Source of the DNA: Oxytricha trifallax
Lineage: Eukaryota; Ciliophora; Spirotrichea; Sporadotrichida; Oxytrichidae
NCBI GenBank assembly: GCA_000711775.1
Contig: ARYC01000049.1
Coordinates: 154,316 to 218,315 of the forward strand
DNA length: 64,000 bases
Direction: 5' to 3'
The position numbers were made by a program, and so were the translations under genes. Positions 47,676 to 59,898 of the stretch are shown piece after piece. Each line of letters starts with the position of its first letter. Positions within the stretch are counted from its first letter, which is position 1. Below the pieces are notes generated by a model. It searched no databases. It had not been told where the DNA came from and saw only the letters and a list, made by a program, of their open reading frames with translations.

Positions 47676-48999
47676 CTGTTTTATTAATTTTTCTCCCTTT
47701 TAATATGTTTAAAAATAAAACTCATATACAATCAGAGATTTCAAAATAGTACTAAAGGAGTCTCAATATTATACAGAAGAAATCTCATAAATTTTAGAGA
47801 AATAACCCAGGAAAATTTCTTAGTGTAAAATAGGAATATCATTTGACACTAGAGACTATTAACTTATAGAGAAACAAATAACTCAATTAAATGTAATGAG
47901 ATTGAAAAAATAAGTGACAAAAACTATTTAGGAAAAATAGTAAAAACTTAGATGTACAAATTGAAATATATGAGGAGCTAAAACCTAATACTTTTTAATT
48001 TATTAATGATTTGTTTTAAAAGTTTATTTTGAGTTGATTAAAGTAATTAGCACTAATTTATATATCTCTTTATTTATATGCTGTTCAATTAGATTAATTG
48101 TTTTTTCACCCAAATTTTTAAATTCTTTTACTTTAATAGACAAAGCATCTAAAACTGTACAATTTCTCGATTAAAAACCTTTTATTATAAAACTGTACAA
48201 TGCACAATCAGTTTAATATTAAAAGTTAATTAGATCTAATCCAATTATAAGTTTATCAAATGACTGGCAGTTAAGTTTTCTCCAAGAATATCATTAATAT
48301 TTGTATTTCTCAAATTTCCTAATCTTATGTATTTTATCAATAATACGATTAAAATTTTGATTAAAATATATACTCGATCTTATTCCACTTAATTCACTTT
48401 ACAAAGGAATTAATTAATATTTAGAATGGATAAGTTATATCTTAATTAAAATAAAAGTTTTATTTTAATCAAGAAATTTAAATTCCAGAACATTATTCTC
48501 ATGGAGAACTGAATTCGTAAGGTGTTTGCATACCAATTTTAAACATTTTGTATGATAGTTATCTGTATTTTTCCAACAAAAGTTTCAAAGTTATTATCTT
48601 CGCCCATTTACATCGTCCAATTTAGTCATCTATTTCAAAAATAAAGTTACAAAAGCAATTTTTGTTAGTGTCTAAAACAATTACTGCTTTTCTCAAATCC
48701 ATGGCAGTTCTTACAATTATTTATTTTAAATTAGCTCTGTTATTCGCGTTTGTGCTTTCACTAATGAAGAGCGAATCGAATAGCCTGTATTTTATTCTTT
48801 ATCACTTTAGATGCAAATTACTTGGTTTTTAGCATCAACAATTTTAAAGGTTTATTTCCATTCTATAATCATTGTTTTAATATAATATTTTTATTAAATA
48901 TAATTAGATATTATTAATTTATCTATTCAAATTATTGGTTAGTATACTAACAAATTGTTAATGCCTAATTTTAGAACAAAATTTTAATATATTTTCTTA

Positions 49000-50880
49000 A
49001 TGAAGAAGGGGCGAAGGTAATGGGATCTGTGGTCAGAGAGACAAGAGAATCATTGGAGAAAGATAAACTAAGAATGGCAGGATGAAGATCTAATTCCAAG
49101 CAAACATATTTAAGAAGTGACGATGGAAGTATGCATAAACCAAAGAGATGAAGCTAAGTTCAGCTAGGAGAGAATACAGCTATTAATATTCCCACCCATA
49201 GTCCTAAATGACAATGGAATCTTACACTTAGCGAATGATATTGGATTCAACAATTGGAAGCTAAATAACAACATATTCTGAAGGGACCCTCAGGACATCA
49301 ATAGTATCATTTTAGCAACTTTTTGTCAAGCAAGGCAGCTTAAAGAGCAGCATGAACTTGATAGTGTTAAGGATAAACAAGGATTCTAAGAACCTCGAGC
49401 TTAATGATAGTAGAAAGAGAGTCAGAAGCCAAGCAATAAATCAGAAACACTTGAATTAAATAAACCCTCTGGTAGAGGAAGTGATGGACAAAGGTTTCAT
49501 AACAGAGAGGATTGTGAACAAATCAAAAATGCACTAAGCCAGTTGTCCAGAAGATTTCGGAATCTTGACGATAATAATCGCTAATACCTTTTCGTTGGAG
49601 CTGCTGTGGAGCCAATCGGCTAAAAATAATAGAATCGCCAGATTGCAAAAATAAAATAAACAGATAAAATAGTAGACATTTATTTAATTTAAATTTCATA
49701 AATTCATAAAGCGGAAAAAAATAATAGAAAATTTCTCGCTTTGGAAAGTTGTGATTAATGACTAGAAATATAATAATATACAAGAGGTAATTGAGAAAAT
49801 GCGAGAAAGAACTTTTTATTTATTATCATAAAATAATAAAAATACAGTTTTCGTCAAAATTTGAATTCATTTCAACTATAGTATCACTAAGCATAACAAG
49901 CTCCAATAAAAAATTAATAAAAGTAAGTTTATTTAAATATCATAATTTTGATTGGATATATGTATGAAATATGCATGGCAATATTTGTACATTATAAATC
50001 AAGCAACTTTTTAAATATATCTTATGCACATTTAATTAATTAATAAATTATACTAATTACATAGCACTATTTATATGAATAGCAACATAATTATTAATAA
50101 TATTATAATTTACTAAAATTCCTAAAGTGAAAAAATTTATAAAAATTTCTCGCATTGAGAAGACAATAATAAAATGTTAGAAAATATATTATTAGTATAA
50201 TTTTTGATTTCTAATTAATTTTCTGGCAAATATTCAAATTTTAGCAAAATCTTCAAAATTTTCGCTAAAGATTGGATTAATATGCAATGGTGTTACCTTA
50301 TACTTAATTTAGAAATCGATCATATTAAGATGAAAATTGGAAATTCGGGAATCCCAGTTGACAAGCAGGTCGTTGAGGAAATTGCAGAAAAGATGAAACA
50401 ACACTCAATGGCAGGTTGAATGTGATGGAAAAGAAACATAGATGATCAACGAAAACTCCCTGATCGATATTTGAGATGAGATGATTCTGGAGAATGGAAT
50501 CTAAATGGAGATGAAAAAAATATTCGACAACCAGGAAGGGAAATTCAGTGAAATAGACAAGAACCTCGTAGAAGCAGAGCACAATTTATTCATTCAGAGG
50601 CAAAACCAAAATGGAGGGGACGAGAAAAAAGAACAGAGAAATGATAAACCAAAGCTCATCCAAAGGCTAATGGTCAACAAAGTAACATTCACTAGAATGC
50701 AAATGGAAGAAGGAAACAAGTTCAGGTAATGATTGAGCTGCCAGATAAAGAACATGATGACAGAAAGAAACAAAACTTGAGTGAGAAGGATGCAGTTTAG
50801 TAAAATATAAATAGAACTGTAATGAATTACACTTTGTCTTTGATATGAGTGGTAAATTCAAAATCACTTTTTTTACCTTA
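49000..50880 (+). pseudogene. Retrotransposon ORF1, degraded copy
   Basis: Block 1: VTMEVCINQRDEAKF, LLIFPPIVLNDNGILHL and FNNWKLNNNIF[TGA]RDPQ. The intact copy at 54.9 kb has NWKHENSRYWRDSG, with TGG where this copy has TGA. Block 2 (50280-50880): KIGNSGIPVDKQVVEEIAEK and IDI[TGA]DEMILENGIQMEM, matching GKSGVTVNAEETELM and VDTWDEWVLENGNKMEL. The part with the catalytic Cys of the protease domain is not found between the blocks, where about 650 bp of AT-rich sequence intervenes. Confidence 0.5.
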
Positions 50881-51099
50881 AGTTTTTATCTTTCTATATT
50901 CTCTTAATTTATTTTTATTTTATCGACTTAAGTGATATTTTTATTAATATTTATAACCATTTTTCTTACATATATCATTATTTTTATCATATTTAAAGAA
51001 ACTGTTATTAAATAACTTTAATTTAAACAGAAGAACTACATTTACTAATGATATATAGATTCATGTGAATGAGCTTCTTTATTCTAAGTATTAATACTG

Positions 51100-54000
51100 A
51101 ATATTCAAAACCAATTTAATAATAATATTCTTAGACCTGGGAACCAACACTCCAATTGAAAATATAGACACCTTATTTTAGTAGTTACTCAAAGATATTG
51201 AAATTTCAATTGTAAAATACTTTAATCGTATTAAAGAAAACAAAAAAACTTATATAAATTAAATAAATGATTAAGGAATGCCAACACTATTTTACCAAAC
51301 GACAACTCCATCATTGAGGCCACCTCAAAGAAAGGTTTTAACAGTTTAGAACTCAATATAATCTGCATTTAGTAACCATTGTAAAAAGTAATATTCTCAT
51401 AAAAAAGGTAAGTACAAGATTTGTGAATGTAACGCTTATGTACTTATTAATTTAAATTGACTCTAATTGAATAATAAAAAATATAAAGTTTAAGAGTAAA
51501 TAATAATATTATATCAATTAATACCAATCTATCTTAGGTTATTTAATTAACTCAATAATTTTAAATACTATTTATTTCTTGTTTAAAATTTTATTGCTAT
51601 ATTGATAACAGATTTAAATATAAAAATTATAGTTTATTTGATAAATAAAAGAATTCTATGCTCTGTTTTGTGCCATGGAATATGTAAACTGGATTTTATC
51701 ACACATTCAGGATCTATCTCTAGGTGTGCCCTTATTATTCAGATCAGAAATTATTAATTACTTATTTAACTTAAAAAGCTATGCTTTGAAGGTTAAAATA
51801 AAACATGAAATTGGGAAAAACTATCTATCGCGTTGAGAAACTGAATCAAAATTTAGGTATCGAAATAATTTAATTAGACTACTTAAGAATAATAGTAAAA
51901 AAACTATAATTTATTGTGAATATAGAGGATTCTTTCTTACCATTAACTCCAATGTGACCTTAAGATATTTGAAAAACTCCTATTATAAAGAAAAGATTAT
52001 CCTTAAAGAAGTAAATTTTATAGTCTACAATATCCTATAGAGCAATGCGGAACTGAAAAAAAGAGAAGATTTTTTGCTTATTAAAGATTGCCACTGAGCT
52101 AATGAAGCCTAAATGAACTTCTCCAAAGATTATTAAAAATCCCAGATAATACATATTTTATGGAGTGTTAGGGACACTATGGACTTCTAGTTTTTAACAA
52201 CTGATAATGCATGCTAATAAAGTCCGTAAAATCGTTGATAGAGATGAGGAAGCCAAAATAAAAAATTAATAATTAGAGGTTAATTTTCAAAAGTTTAAGT
52301 ATGAACCATTATTTTATTTCTAGTACAAGTAATTATCATTTTCATTCTTGAATAAATATTTAAGAGGAAAGACTTTCGATGCTCAATTATAATTAAAACC
52401 TACAAGAAATAAAATTATAAGTCTATTTCACTTGATATCTGAGCCTATCAGACACTTTTCAAAGCAAAATTAGAGAAATACGGAATAAACGATAAATAGT
52501 TAAGCCCTTAAGAAATGATCAAGGACTCTAGAGGCAATAGAGCCCCACCAAACAATGAATTAGGGTCAGATATTTTTATATTAATTAATTAATTAATTAA
52601 TTATGGACGACCACAAAGTGGTTTGTTTAATTGAAGGACTCTAAAAAAAACAAAATAATATATGAAGGAGAAAACGTCGATGTATAAAAAGGAGTAGCCT
52701 AAGGAAGCAGACTCTCCCCATTATTATTCAATGTTTATCTACAAGTTGCAATCTTCACATAACTGAACTAATTTCCTTAATCATACAGGGAAAGCTGCTA
52801 GCATTCGCTGATGACATATTTATAAATGTGAAAAACAAACAACAGTTGAGTAGATTACTAAAATGCTTTTATGATATTGAAGATTCACATAACCTGAAAC
52901 TCAATACAAAAAAAACATAATTCCTGAGTGACTCACAAGAATTTAAAGGAGTTGAAGAAGTAGAATGAATATAAAAAGTTGTAGAAATCAAATACTTAGC
53001 ATGAGAATATGCCGAGACACGAAACATTACTAAAAAACACTTGGTATAAAATAAAAAAACGAACACAGTTCTACCAGAATCTAACAAGGCCAAATAATCC
53101 AACAATCTGTGATACAATAATGGTAGCGTAGATAAGATCATTAGTTAAATACAAATAGACCCCTTAGGGGCCACATAATACATTAAGTTAGAAGAAATCG
53201 ACAATATTTAGACACAACTAAAATGGCCTGCATTTAGGACCACCAGGGATATTAATAATACGATACTTTGAAATGTCACTCACCTCAAAGAAAGTGGGAA
53301 ATGGGAGATTATTTTTAATTAGTTTTGAAAAAATATGAGTAAAGTAAACTCAAACTTAGATAAGTTCATAGTAACAAAGAAAGCCAAGGACTAAGTGAAT
53401 ATAAGTAAATAAGAACTATAGAAAAAGAGGAAACTTTATATAACCATGAATGTGATGGATACAATTATGGCTATTAGTCAAGGTAGGACAATAGCCAGCT
53501 ATGGCATGTGCCACTATTGTACTGTCCACAAAACATTCATCAATTTCTTGCACATGAAATTTGCAACCTCATTAACAGTGCAGGAGATCCGACAAGATTT
53601 TCGTAGATAGTGGGGAACCACAGATTAATAGACTTGAGCAATAAAATACAAATAGAGGTAATTGCAAACATGACCTCGCTGGATGATAGAATAAGAAAAC
53701 TAGAGGAATATGGATAATTTCAGAAAGTTAAAAAACTATTTAAGGTCACATACGTTAAGAAGCAGTAGATAAAGCCATAGGAAGTTTTAGCGTAGATGAT
53801 GTAAACCAGGGAGTTAAACATTCAAAAATAATAATGATTCCACCAGAGATATAAATTGCAAGTAATTCAGAAATTAATAAATAAAATCATAAATTATTAG
53901 AAATCAAAAGAGGGAAGCTAATAATAATTAATTGCGAAATTAAAGGAAGATCAACCAGATGGAAGAAAATAAAAGCAAATCACAGCAACATAAATATCAC

Positions 54001-54230
54001 TCAAACCAGGATGGGGACAATAGGAACTAAAGATACCAAAAGGGATAAAGTAAAGCCGAGTTTTGGCAAAAGGTAAAAGAGGTGAGATATATGCACAGAG
54101 ACAGAAGTAAGGACCAGGAAGTCTTAGAGATCAGATAAAATAAACATTCAGAAGTTCCGCTGAACAAACAAATGAGTTTCAAGAGCTGACTGAAGATCTA
54201 AAGATTGGATAATCGAATCCCAGCAAGAAG
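51100..54230 (+). pseudogene. Retrotransposon ORF2 with reverse transcriptase, copy 1
   Basis: NTPIENIDTLFQQLLKDIE opens the readable part. Reverse transcriptase blocks: a damaged block A (LDIWAYQTLFKAKL), block B KGVAQGSRLSPLLFNVYL with TAA for the invariant Gln, and an intact catalytic block GKLLAFADDIFINV. Then HNLKLNTKKT, a C-terminal NNPTICDTIMVAQ, and a zinc-knuckle-like CHYCTVH with NLINSAGDPTRFS. Frame shifts occur between blocks (about 52740, 53040, 53530). It would copy element RNA into DNA at the insertion site. Confidence 0.65.
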
Positions 54231-54270
54231 CTATATGGGACACAACTAAAAAGGACATAAAACCCCATAT

Positions 54271-54509
54271 ATCAATTAAGACATGAAAATTGGGGTTAAG
54301 AACAATTAAATTAAGAATTAATTATTATTGGCGTATAATTATAATGTTTGGGCTAATTATTAAAACTATTGGCTAGATTAATTTTCCTTATAAAATAATC
54401 CAATCAGGGTGAGTTAATTTCATTTTAGCATAATTATTAATTTTATTAGCCAATTATTATTAAATTTTATCCAATTGTTCTTAACTCCTATCCTCGCTTC
54501 TTAATTGAT
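54271..54509. repeat. 239-bp inverted-repeat element (MITE-like), copy 1
   Basis: Ends ATCAATTAAG...GTTAAGAACAATT and the inverted counterpart. About 150 bp of it recurs at 62437-62600 (shared GGGGTTAAGAACAAT, ATTGGCG, ATAAAATAATCCAATCAG). It sits exactly between retrotransposon copy 1 and the next ORF1. Confidence 0.65.
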
Positions 54510-54529
54510 CCATGGGGTTTTAATTCGAT

Positions 54530-55851
54530 GTGCACCTGGACGGATCTCCATGCTTCCAAGCAGACTAAATGAAAACCAAACTATCAATTGACTTAGCTGG
54601 AGTCACTTGTCAAGGATTTGACAAAATCATACTTGCGAAGAAAGGATGGTCCGTGATGATTACAAGAATGGTTACCATAGTTTGCTGCCCTAGCACGAGA
54701 AGTCTGATGGAGAAAGCGCTAGTATAAAAATCCACAGACAAAGAGAATGCCAGGGAACTGAGGACAGAGAAACAGCAAGAGGACTAGAGAAATATTAACG
54801 AGGAATGGCAACATGATGACATACCACCAGGAGGACATATCAAAGAAACCACAATGGAGGTGTGCCTGAAATAAATAGAAGAGTCACAAATAAAAGAAGA
54901 AAAACAGCACACCTAATTCTTCTACCTATTGTTGTGGATGACAAAGGAATTCAATTAATTGAGAAATGCGTGGGGACAACTAATTGGAAGCATGAAAATA
55001 GCAGATATTGGAGAGATTCAGGAGAAATCAAAAGCATTCTTATTCCAGTAAGCTGTCAAGGCAGTATCAAGAAATGCAGGGAAAACTGGGTGATTCTAAG
55101 GGTTACAGAGAATATGAGAGAACTGGAGATGTACGACTCAAGAAAAGTGGTAGGGAGCCTAGCAGTTATCCAAAAGTACTAATACTAAATCAGCCAATTC
55201 ATAAAGGAAATGGCGGGAAAAGAATTCACAGTGAACAAATTCCCTTGCAAACCCAAAATCAACCAGGCAGTTGATCCGGAGAATTGTTGTTTATTAGCAA
55301 TACTCACGGCAAACCATCTACCACCCGAGCTGCAAGAAGAACCAATCTTCCAGATATTTTCCAAGTATTGGATGAGCATGTAAAGGTACTACCTAGCATT
55401 CAATCTATAAGTGGGTCACATGAAAAAAGAGATTGGAAAATCAGGAGTCACAGTGAATGCAGAGGAAACGGAACTGATGTCTGAGTAGAGGAATGGAGAC
55501 CTATGGAAATTGGCAAGTGAGGAGAAAGGTACCGAAACAACATACATGAAGTCACATGTTGATACATGGGATGAATGGGTTCTTGAGAATGGCAACAAAA
55601 TGGAACTGGTTTACCAACAAGAACACCAAGATAAGTGCTTCAGCGATGCAGAGGAATATTAGGAGGAGTAGAAACCTTCAATTGCTCTCAGCAGAGAAAA
55701 GGGAAAGGAGGGAGTGAACCTAGAATAGAAGGATAAGCAGAGCCAAATTTTATCCAGATCATGATGTTAGCTTGACCCAAATAAATTCTCAGAAGAGATA
55801 ATTGTGGAAGAATAGGAGACAATGGAGAAGAAGAGGGAACAAGCAAAGTGA
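54530..55851 (+). CDS. Retrotransposon ORF1 with Ulp1-like (C48) cysteine protease domain
   Basis: After an N-terminal part (DLAGVTCQGFDKIILAKKG, IKETTMEVCLKQIEES) and one frame shift near 54870-54890, a single frame runs uninterrupted from 54862 to TGA 55849 (329 codons). It contains LILLPIVVDDKGIQLIE, NWVILRVTENMRELEMYDSR, then PKINQAVDPENCCLLAIL. The order W, YDS, Q, Cys is that of the Ulp1/C48 protease fold, where a His normally precedes the Trp; here it is Asn (ENW), so activity is doubtful. The rest (GKSGVTVNAEETEL, VDTWDEWVLENGNKM) is unknown. TAA and TAG code Gln repeatedly, and Trp is TGG here where copy 1 has TGA. Confidence 0.5.
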
Positions 55852-56394
55852 ACAAGGATGAGTAATCCAACAGGTTGAATGAGGAGGAAGCAGCTGTATA
55901 GGAGAAAGGTAATGGCATCCAAACTGAGAAATGAATTACGTTGCAGTTTATATATATTAAAGGAGTATTATGCATATTAATTTACCTTTAAGTAATTATC
56001 TATCCAAAAAATTTGATTTTCTTTATTTCATGACTACGAATAATTTTTCAAATAATTTTTGTCCCAATATTGTTAAAAAATATTTTTTCAAATTATGGTC
56101 AGAATGAAGCTTTACTATTAATCTATTTTTATATTTTACTTATGCGACAACTTCATCGATATGTTAATACTCAGATGAATATCGATTATATAATCATTGC
56201 CATCCATTTCTAAACTCTAGTCTGTTATTCATTATTAATAAATATGTAAAATATATTCATAAACACAAACAACTTTTAATAATAATAAGAATATTTAGTA
56301 ATCAAAAGCAGATGGAGCTAATACAATTAAATAAAATGTAGTAAACGCAAAAATATATTTTTTAATTTTATTTTTTAATAATCCTGTCTGGTAA

Positions 56395-56520
56395 AACTAC
56401 AGGGGCCAGTTGACTGGTGCTTTGTATGAATTAGCAGAGATATGGGACTTAGAAGAATAATAAGATATATATGATGAAGATGATGACGATGAGGAAAATA
56501 AAAATGAAACGTATTTATAT
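56395..56520 (+). CDS. Second acidic-tract locus
   Basis: WDLEEQQDIYDEDDDDEEN... resembles the locus at 4300-4485, including the upstream bases TGGTAAAACTACA versus TGGTAAGACCACA. Probably two members of one repeat or gene family. Only one exon is visible. Confidence 0.3.
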
Positions 56521-56559
56521 ACATTTCAATTTTTATTAATTAAATAAGTATTCAACAAA

Positions 56560-58000
56560 ATGGTAATAATTTCTACATTCATCTAATTTTCAAAATTATT
56601 TATCATTATTTGACTGTCGAATGCAACTGTGAATTTCTCAAAAAATTAAATGACTTATCCTTTTTATATCTAACTATAATTTATCTTAAATAATCTGTCA
56701 GTTGTCTTTATAGAATCGTATATTTAAATTTTATCTTCTATGCCGAGTTCATTACTGACCCTCACGACTACTGCTATCGTTAGTAGTTTTGACCTTCTAC
56801 TTTACGCTCTTTAATTTTCCCTTCTCTTCCATTCTAATTTTATTGAAATTATTGCTTTAAATTATCTCATTAACATAAATAAATTTTCCTTGATGTTATA
56901 GAGCACCTCAAAATACATTGTAGTGGACTATTCTCCTTCCAGAATTTGTTTTTGTCTTTGACTTATATAGTATACAAATATATAGTACTTTGTAAATAAC
57001 TTTTTTGGTCCTGTAGATTTTATCAAGATTTGAGACACTAATCCTCTTATCTGGAACTTTTATGAAAGATATTTAGTAAGTTTTTAGTGAGTAAAACTCA
57101 AATGAATCAAGCGTTTAGTTTTATAATAATATTACAAATACATTGAAAAAAATTATTGACTTTCAAGGGCATCTTCTCATTTAAACTATCACTTTATTAC
57201 TGATAGACCATCATTCAATTAACCTTTAGTATGTCGTTGTAAGTCCCAAAATATTTTGAATCAATTTAAGGATTATTAGCCCCATTTTGTGGAAGTAAAG
57301 AATAAACAAACTGCTTATTATTTTACTTTTACCCAAAAAGTTACTTAAGTTTTGATGAATTTATAATTTTTAGAATCAATTTTAAATTATTTAATTATTA
57401 ATCACATTAATTATCCTCTCAAAAGTTTAAATTCTTGTTGACATGCTAAACTTTAATTCTAATGCTTTATGTGGTAAGGTTATCAATTAATTTTTAGACT
57501 TTTATGTTACTGTTGCTTGCTGTTTTAATTTTAATTTTCTCTTGTAATTGTCTTATCTCATTTTAGGTTTCATCAACTTTATATTAATCTTAACTTTATA
57601 TTTATTTAAAATAACTTTTGTCATTCACAGTTAAGTGCTATTATGATGCTATATTTAAATTTGGGCTGCTTTTTTAATGTCATTAGGTAATATCTAAAGG
57701 CCTCTTGAACTTCTTAAATACCTTTGTATATTTATTGATAAATTATATTTACTTTTATTAACATTTTATTCCAACTAATCTACACTATTATGTTGCATAG
57801 ATATTTTAATAAATCTTCGTAAATATTGGTTTCTAAGAACTCGGATACTATAACTAATAATAAATCATGCATATCTTTCAAGGCGTTAGTTGTACTCAAA
57901 ATATAATCTACTGTTATTATTTCCTCAATCTTATTCTAGTTAGGATATGTTTATATAATAATGTTTGATAATCATTCAAACTAGTTCAAATTTTAATTAA
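56560..58000 (-). CDS. Large unknown protein
   Basis: Minus strand gives long good-quality reading: TVDYILSTTNALKDMHDL, VIVSEFLETNIYEDLLKYL, YKGIQEVQEAFRYYLMTLK, YSIIIALNCEWQKLFQINI; then MRQFKAIISIKLEWKRREN, LLTIAVVVRVSNELGIED and DSIKTTDRLFKINYSQ. About 450 codons in one or two frames. TGA read as Trp in NCEWQK. The helical pattern suggests an alpha-solenoid or coiled-coil protein; no family recognised. Confidence 0.5.
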
Positions 58001-58079
58001 GGCCTAACGATTAAAGTTAAAGTTTAATTTATTAAATAATCTGCTGCCCCTAGTTTTAAAATTTGCATAATTATAAAGT

Positions 58080-59560
58080 TAACGACAAACAGTTAGAAAG
58101 AGAGTGCTGCGAACTTTGATCAGCATGACTATCAAGGACAAGAGCAGCTAGATATTTACTTTTAGTCAATCAGTCAGAAACCTAATTCTGGTTCTAGAGC
58201 AACTTTATAATCCATAGAGAAGAGTGATGTTGATTCAAACCAACAATAATTTAAGAAAAGAGTATAAATATTCCAAAAAAAACCTAATCCATTTTTTAAT
58301 TAATTTATGACTCTCTTTAATATGCATTAAGATGCAAATTTTAAAACTGATTATTATATAATAGAGAGCTCTATTTTAAAATTTGATCTTTTTTTTAATT
58401 TCCCTTGTCTAAGCGATCCACTAATCTGCTACCCTTATTTTAATAAACTTATATTTAAATCGGTTTATCCTTAAAAATTTACTTCCATTTCTAATTAGTT
58501 TGACTTTAAGTTAATTTACGAATTTAATTACTTGGATTTTTTCTTTCTTTGGAGCATTAAAATCATTATCACTTTCTTAAAAATTGAATGTTAAAAATCA
58601 ATCAATTACTGTAAATATTAATTAGGCTTGTACAAAAATTCTTTTGTTAATTATGTTTCAATTGATTAAAGTATTTAATACCAATATTTTTCTTCATAAA
58701 ATATTATAAAATCTTTTACTTTGTGACATGATTTCTTGTATTTATCAAGTAATTTTTTAAATAATAGCATTAATATATTGCTTATAAGCTTAAATAACCC
58801 ATTTATTTACTATTGCCCCTTAAGTTTCTTTGACTTATTAGTAGTTGATTGTCTACTCATTAAGTTTAATATTTATTTTCAATATTTCAAACGAGTTAAT
58901 GATTATGAAGACAATAATTTAAGTAAGTTCATAATTAGAAGAATTTAATTTAATGAATATCGAATAAATAGTCTTTCTAAGTATAATTAAGACTATGTAG
59001 AAGCATCATAATTATTGCTTAATTATATATATAAATTTCTATTTTTTAATCAGTTGTTAAGAAAACTATACCAAAATTTTTGAAGGATAAGTTTAAACTC
59101 TAAAAACTAATGCCAATTATTTATCAAAGTCATAAATCTTATTGTAATTAAATCCCAAATGCTGTCATTATAATTTTATAGTTATACTTTAGAAACTTCA
59201 AAGATAATTTTTAATTATCAAACGTTATCACTTCATGATAATTTAGTTAGAGATTATATTTTAGAAATCTAAAAATATTCTTGACTTAAATATTCAGTAT
59301 AAAAAAAGAAATATTATGAATTATATATTTCTAATTACACAAATGAATTAGATAATAAAAAGTTTTAAAGATGATTTTTAAATTTAATTGATCGAAGAAT
59401 ATAAAAAATTGTAAAAATAATAAGTTAAAATTATTAGGTCTTTGAATATAAATTAATTTAAAAGTTAATAAATTTGTTAGACCCAATTAGTTAAGAAAAT
59501 GAATTCGGTAGTAGTTCATGGCGTCAAAATTTTTAAATTCTAAATTTATTATTCAATTTT
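58080..59560 (+). CDS. Large unknown protein, about 490 codons in a single frame
   Basis: Begins in SAANFDQHDYQGQEQLDIYF and continues without a frame break through SRATLQSIEKSDVDSN, KKRVQIFQKKPNPFF, NNPFIYYCPLSFFDLLVVD, FKRVNDYEDNNLSKFIIRR, EYRINSLSKYNQDYVEAS, TLETSKIIFNYQTLSLHDN and ELYISNYTNELDNKKF to an end near SSWRQNF. TAA/TAG are Gln many times and TGA is Trp at several places. Polar N-terminus, then mixed helical and hydrophobic. Start and stop not fixed; family unknown. Confidence 0.5.
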
Positions 59561-59616
59561 CCCATCATTTAAGAACAGTTTTACTCATCAAAAAGCTCAA
59601 CATTCTGAATTTATTG

Positions 59617-59667
59617 AAGATGATTTTTAGAGAGTAAAATTAATCTTAATTTTACTCTCTCATCTTC
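59617..59667. terminator. Strong hairpin after the 58-kb gene
   Basis: AGAGAGTAAAATTAA pairs perfectly with TTAATTTTACTCTCT across a 2-base loop, and the flanking GAAGATGA and TCATCTTC add a second pairing block. Placed about 60-100 bp after the probable end of the plus-strand gene. It may be a 3' end signal or a tiny inverted repeat. Confidence 0.4.
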
Positions 59668-59898
59668 TGGAATTCAAGTGTTTATTTTACAATTATTTAC
59701 CTATTTTTTACTTACCTTTAATAGGTTTTTTATTTGTAATCTTTCATCTTCTCCTAAATATATTTTGATTTATTCTCATTTTGCAGACTAGTTCAATAGA
59801 TAAACCGTATACCTTTTTATTTTATTATTCTGAATAAGTTATTAATTAGAAAATACCTTACGTGAAACCTAAGGTTAATACCCAAAAATGTATAAAAT

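Larger units (their letters stand above)
44936..48411 (+). mobile_element. 3.5-kb element with ~300-bp terminal inverted repeats and a Rep-like gene
   Basis: Left terminal repeat 44936-45006 plus 45795-46014 (interrupted by a 785-bp palindrome); right repeat 48111-48411. The arms match through AATTCCTTTGTAAAG, GGAATTAGATCGAG, TAACTGCCAGTCATTTGAT and TAGATGCTTTGTCTATTAA at about 90 percent. The interior holds one Rep-like gene and a tRNA-like sequence. No clear target duplication at the outer ends. Confidence 0.75.
48980..54260 (+). mobile_element. Non-LTR retrotransposon, copy 1
   Basis: Extended span carrying an ORF1-like region (48980-50880) followed by an ORF2-like region with reverse transcriptase (51100-54230). 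Both are related to the copy at 54520-55980 (ORF1) and the copy at 62650-64000 (ORF2). I see no long terminal repeats. Junctions are approximate, and frame shifts show the copy is dead. Confidence 0.6.
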
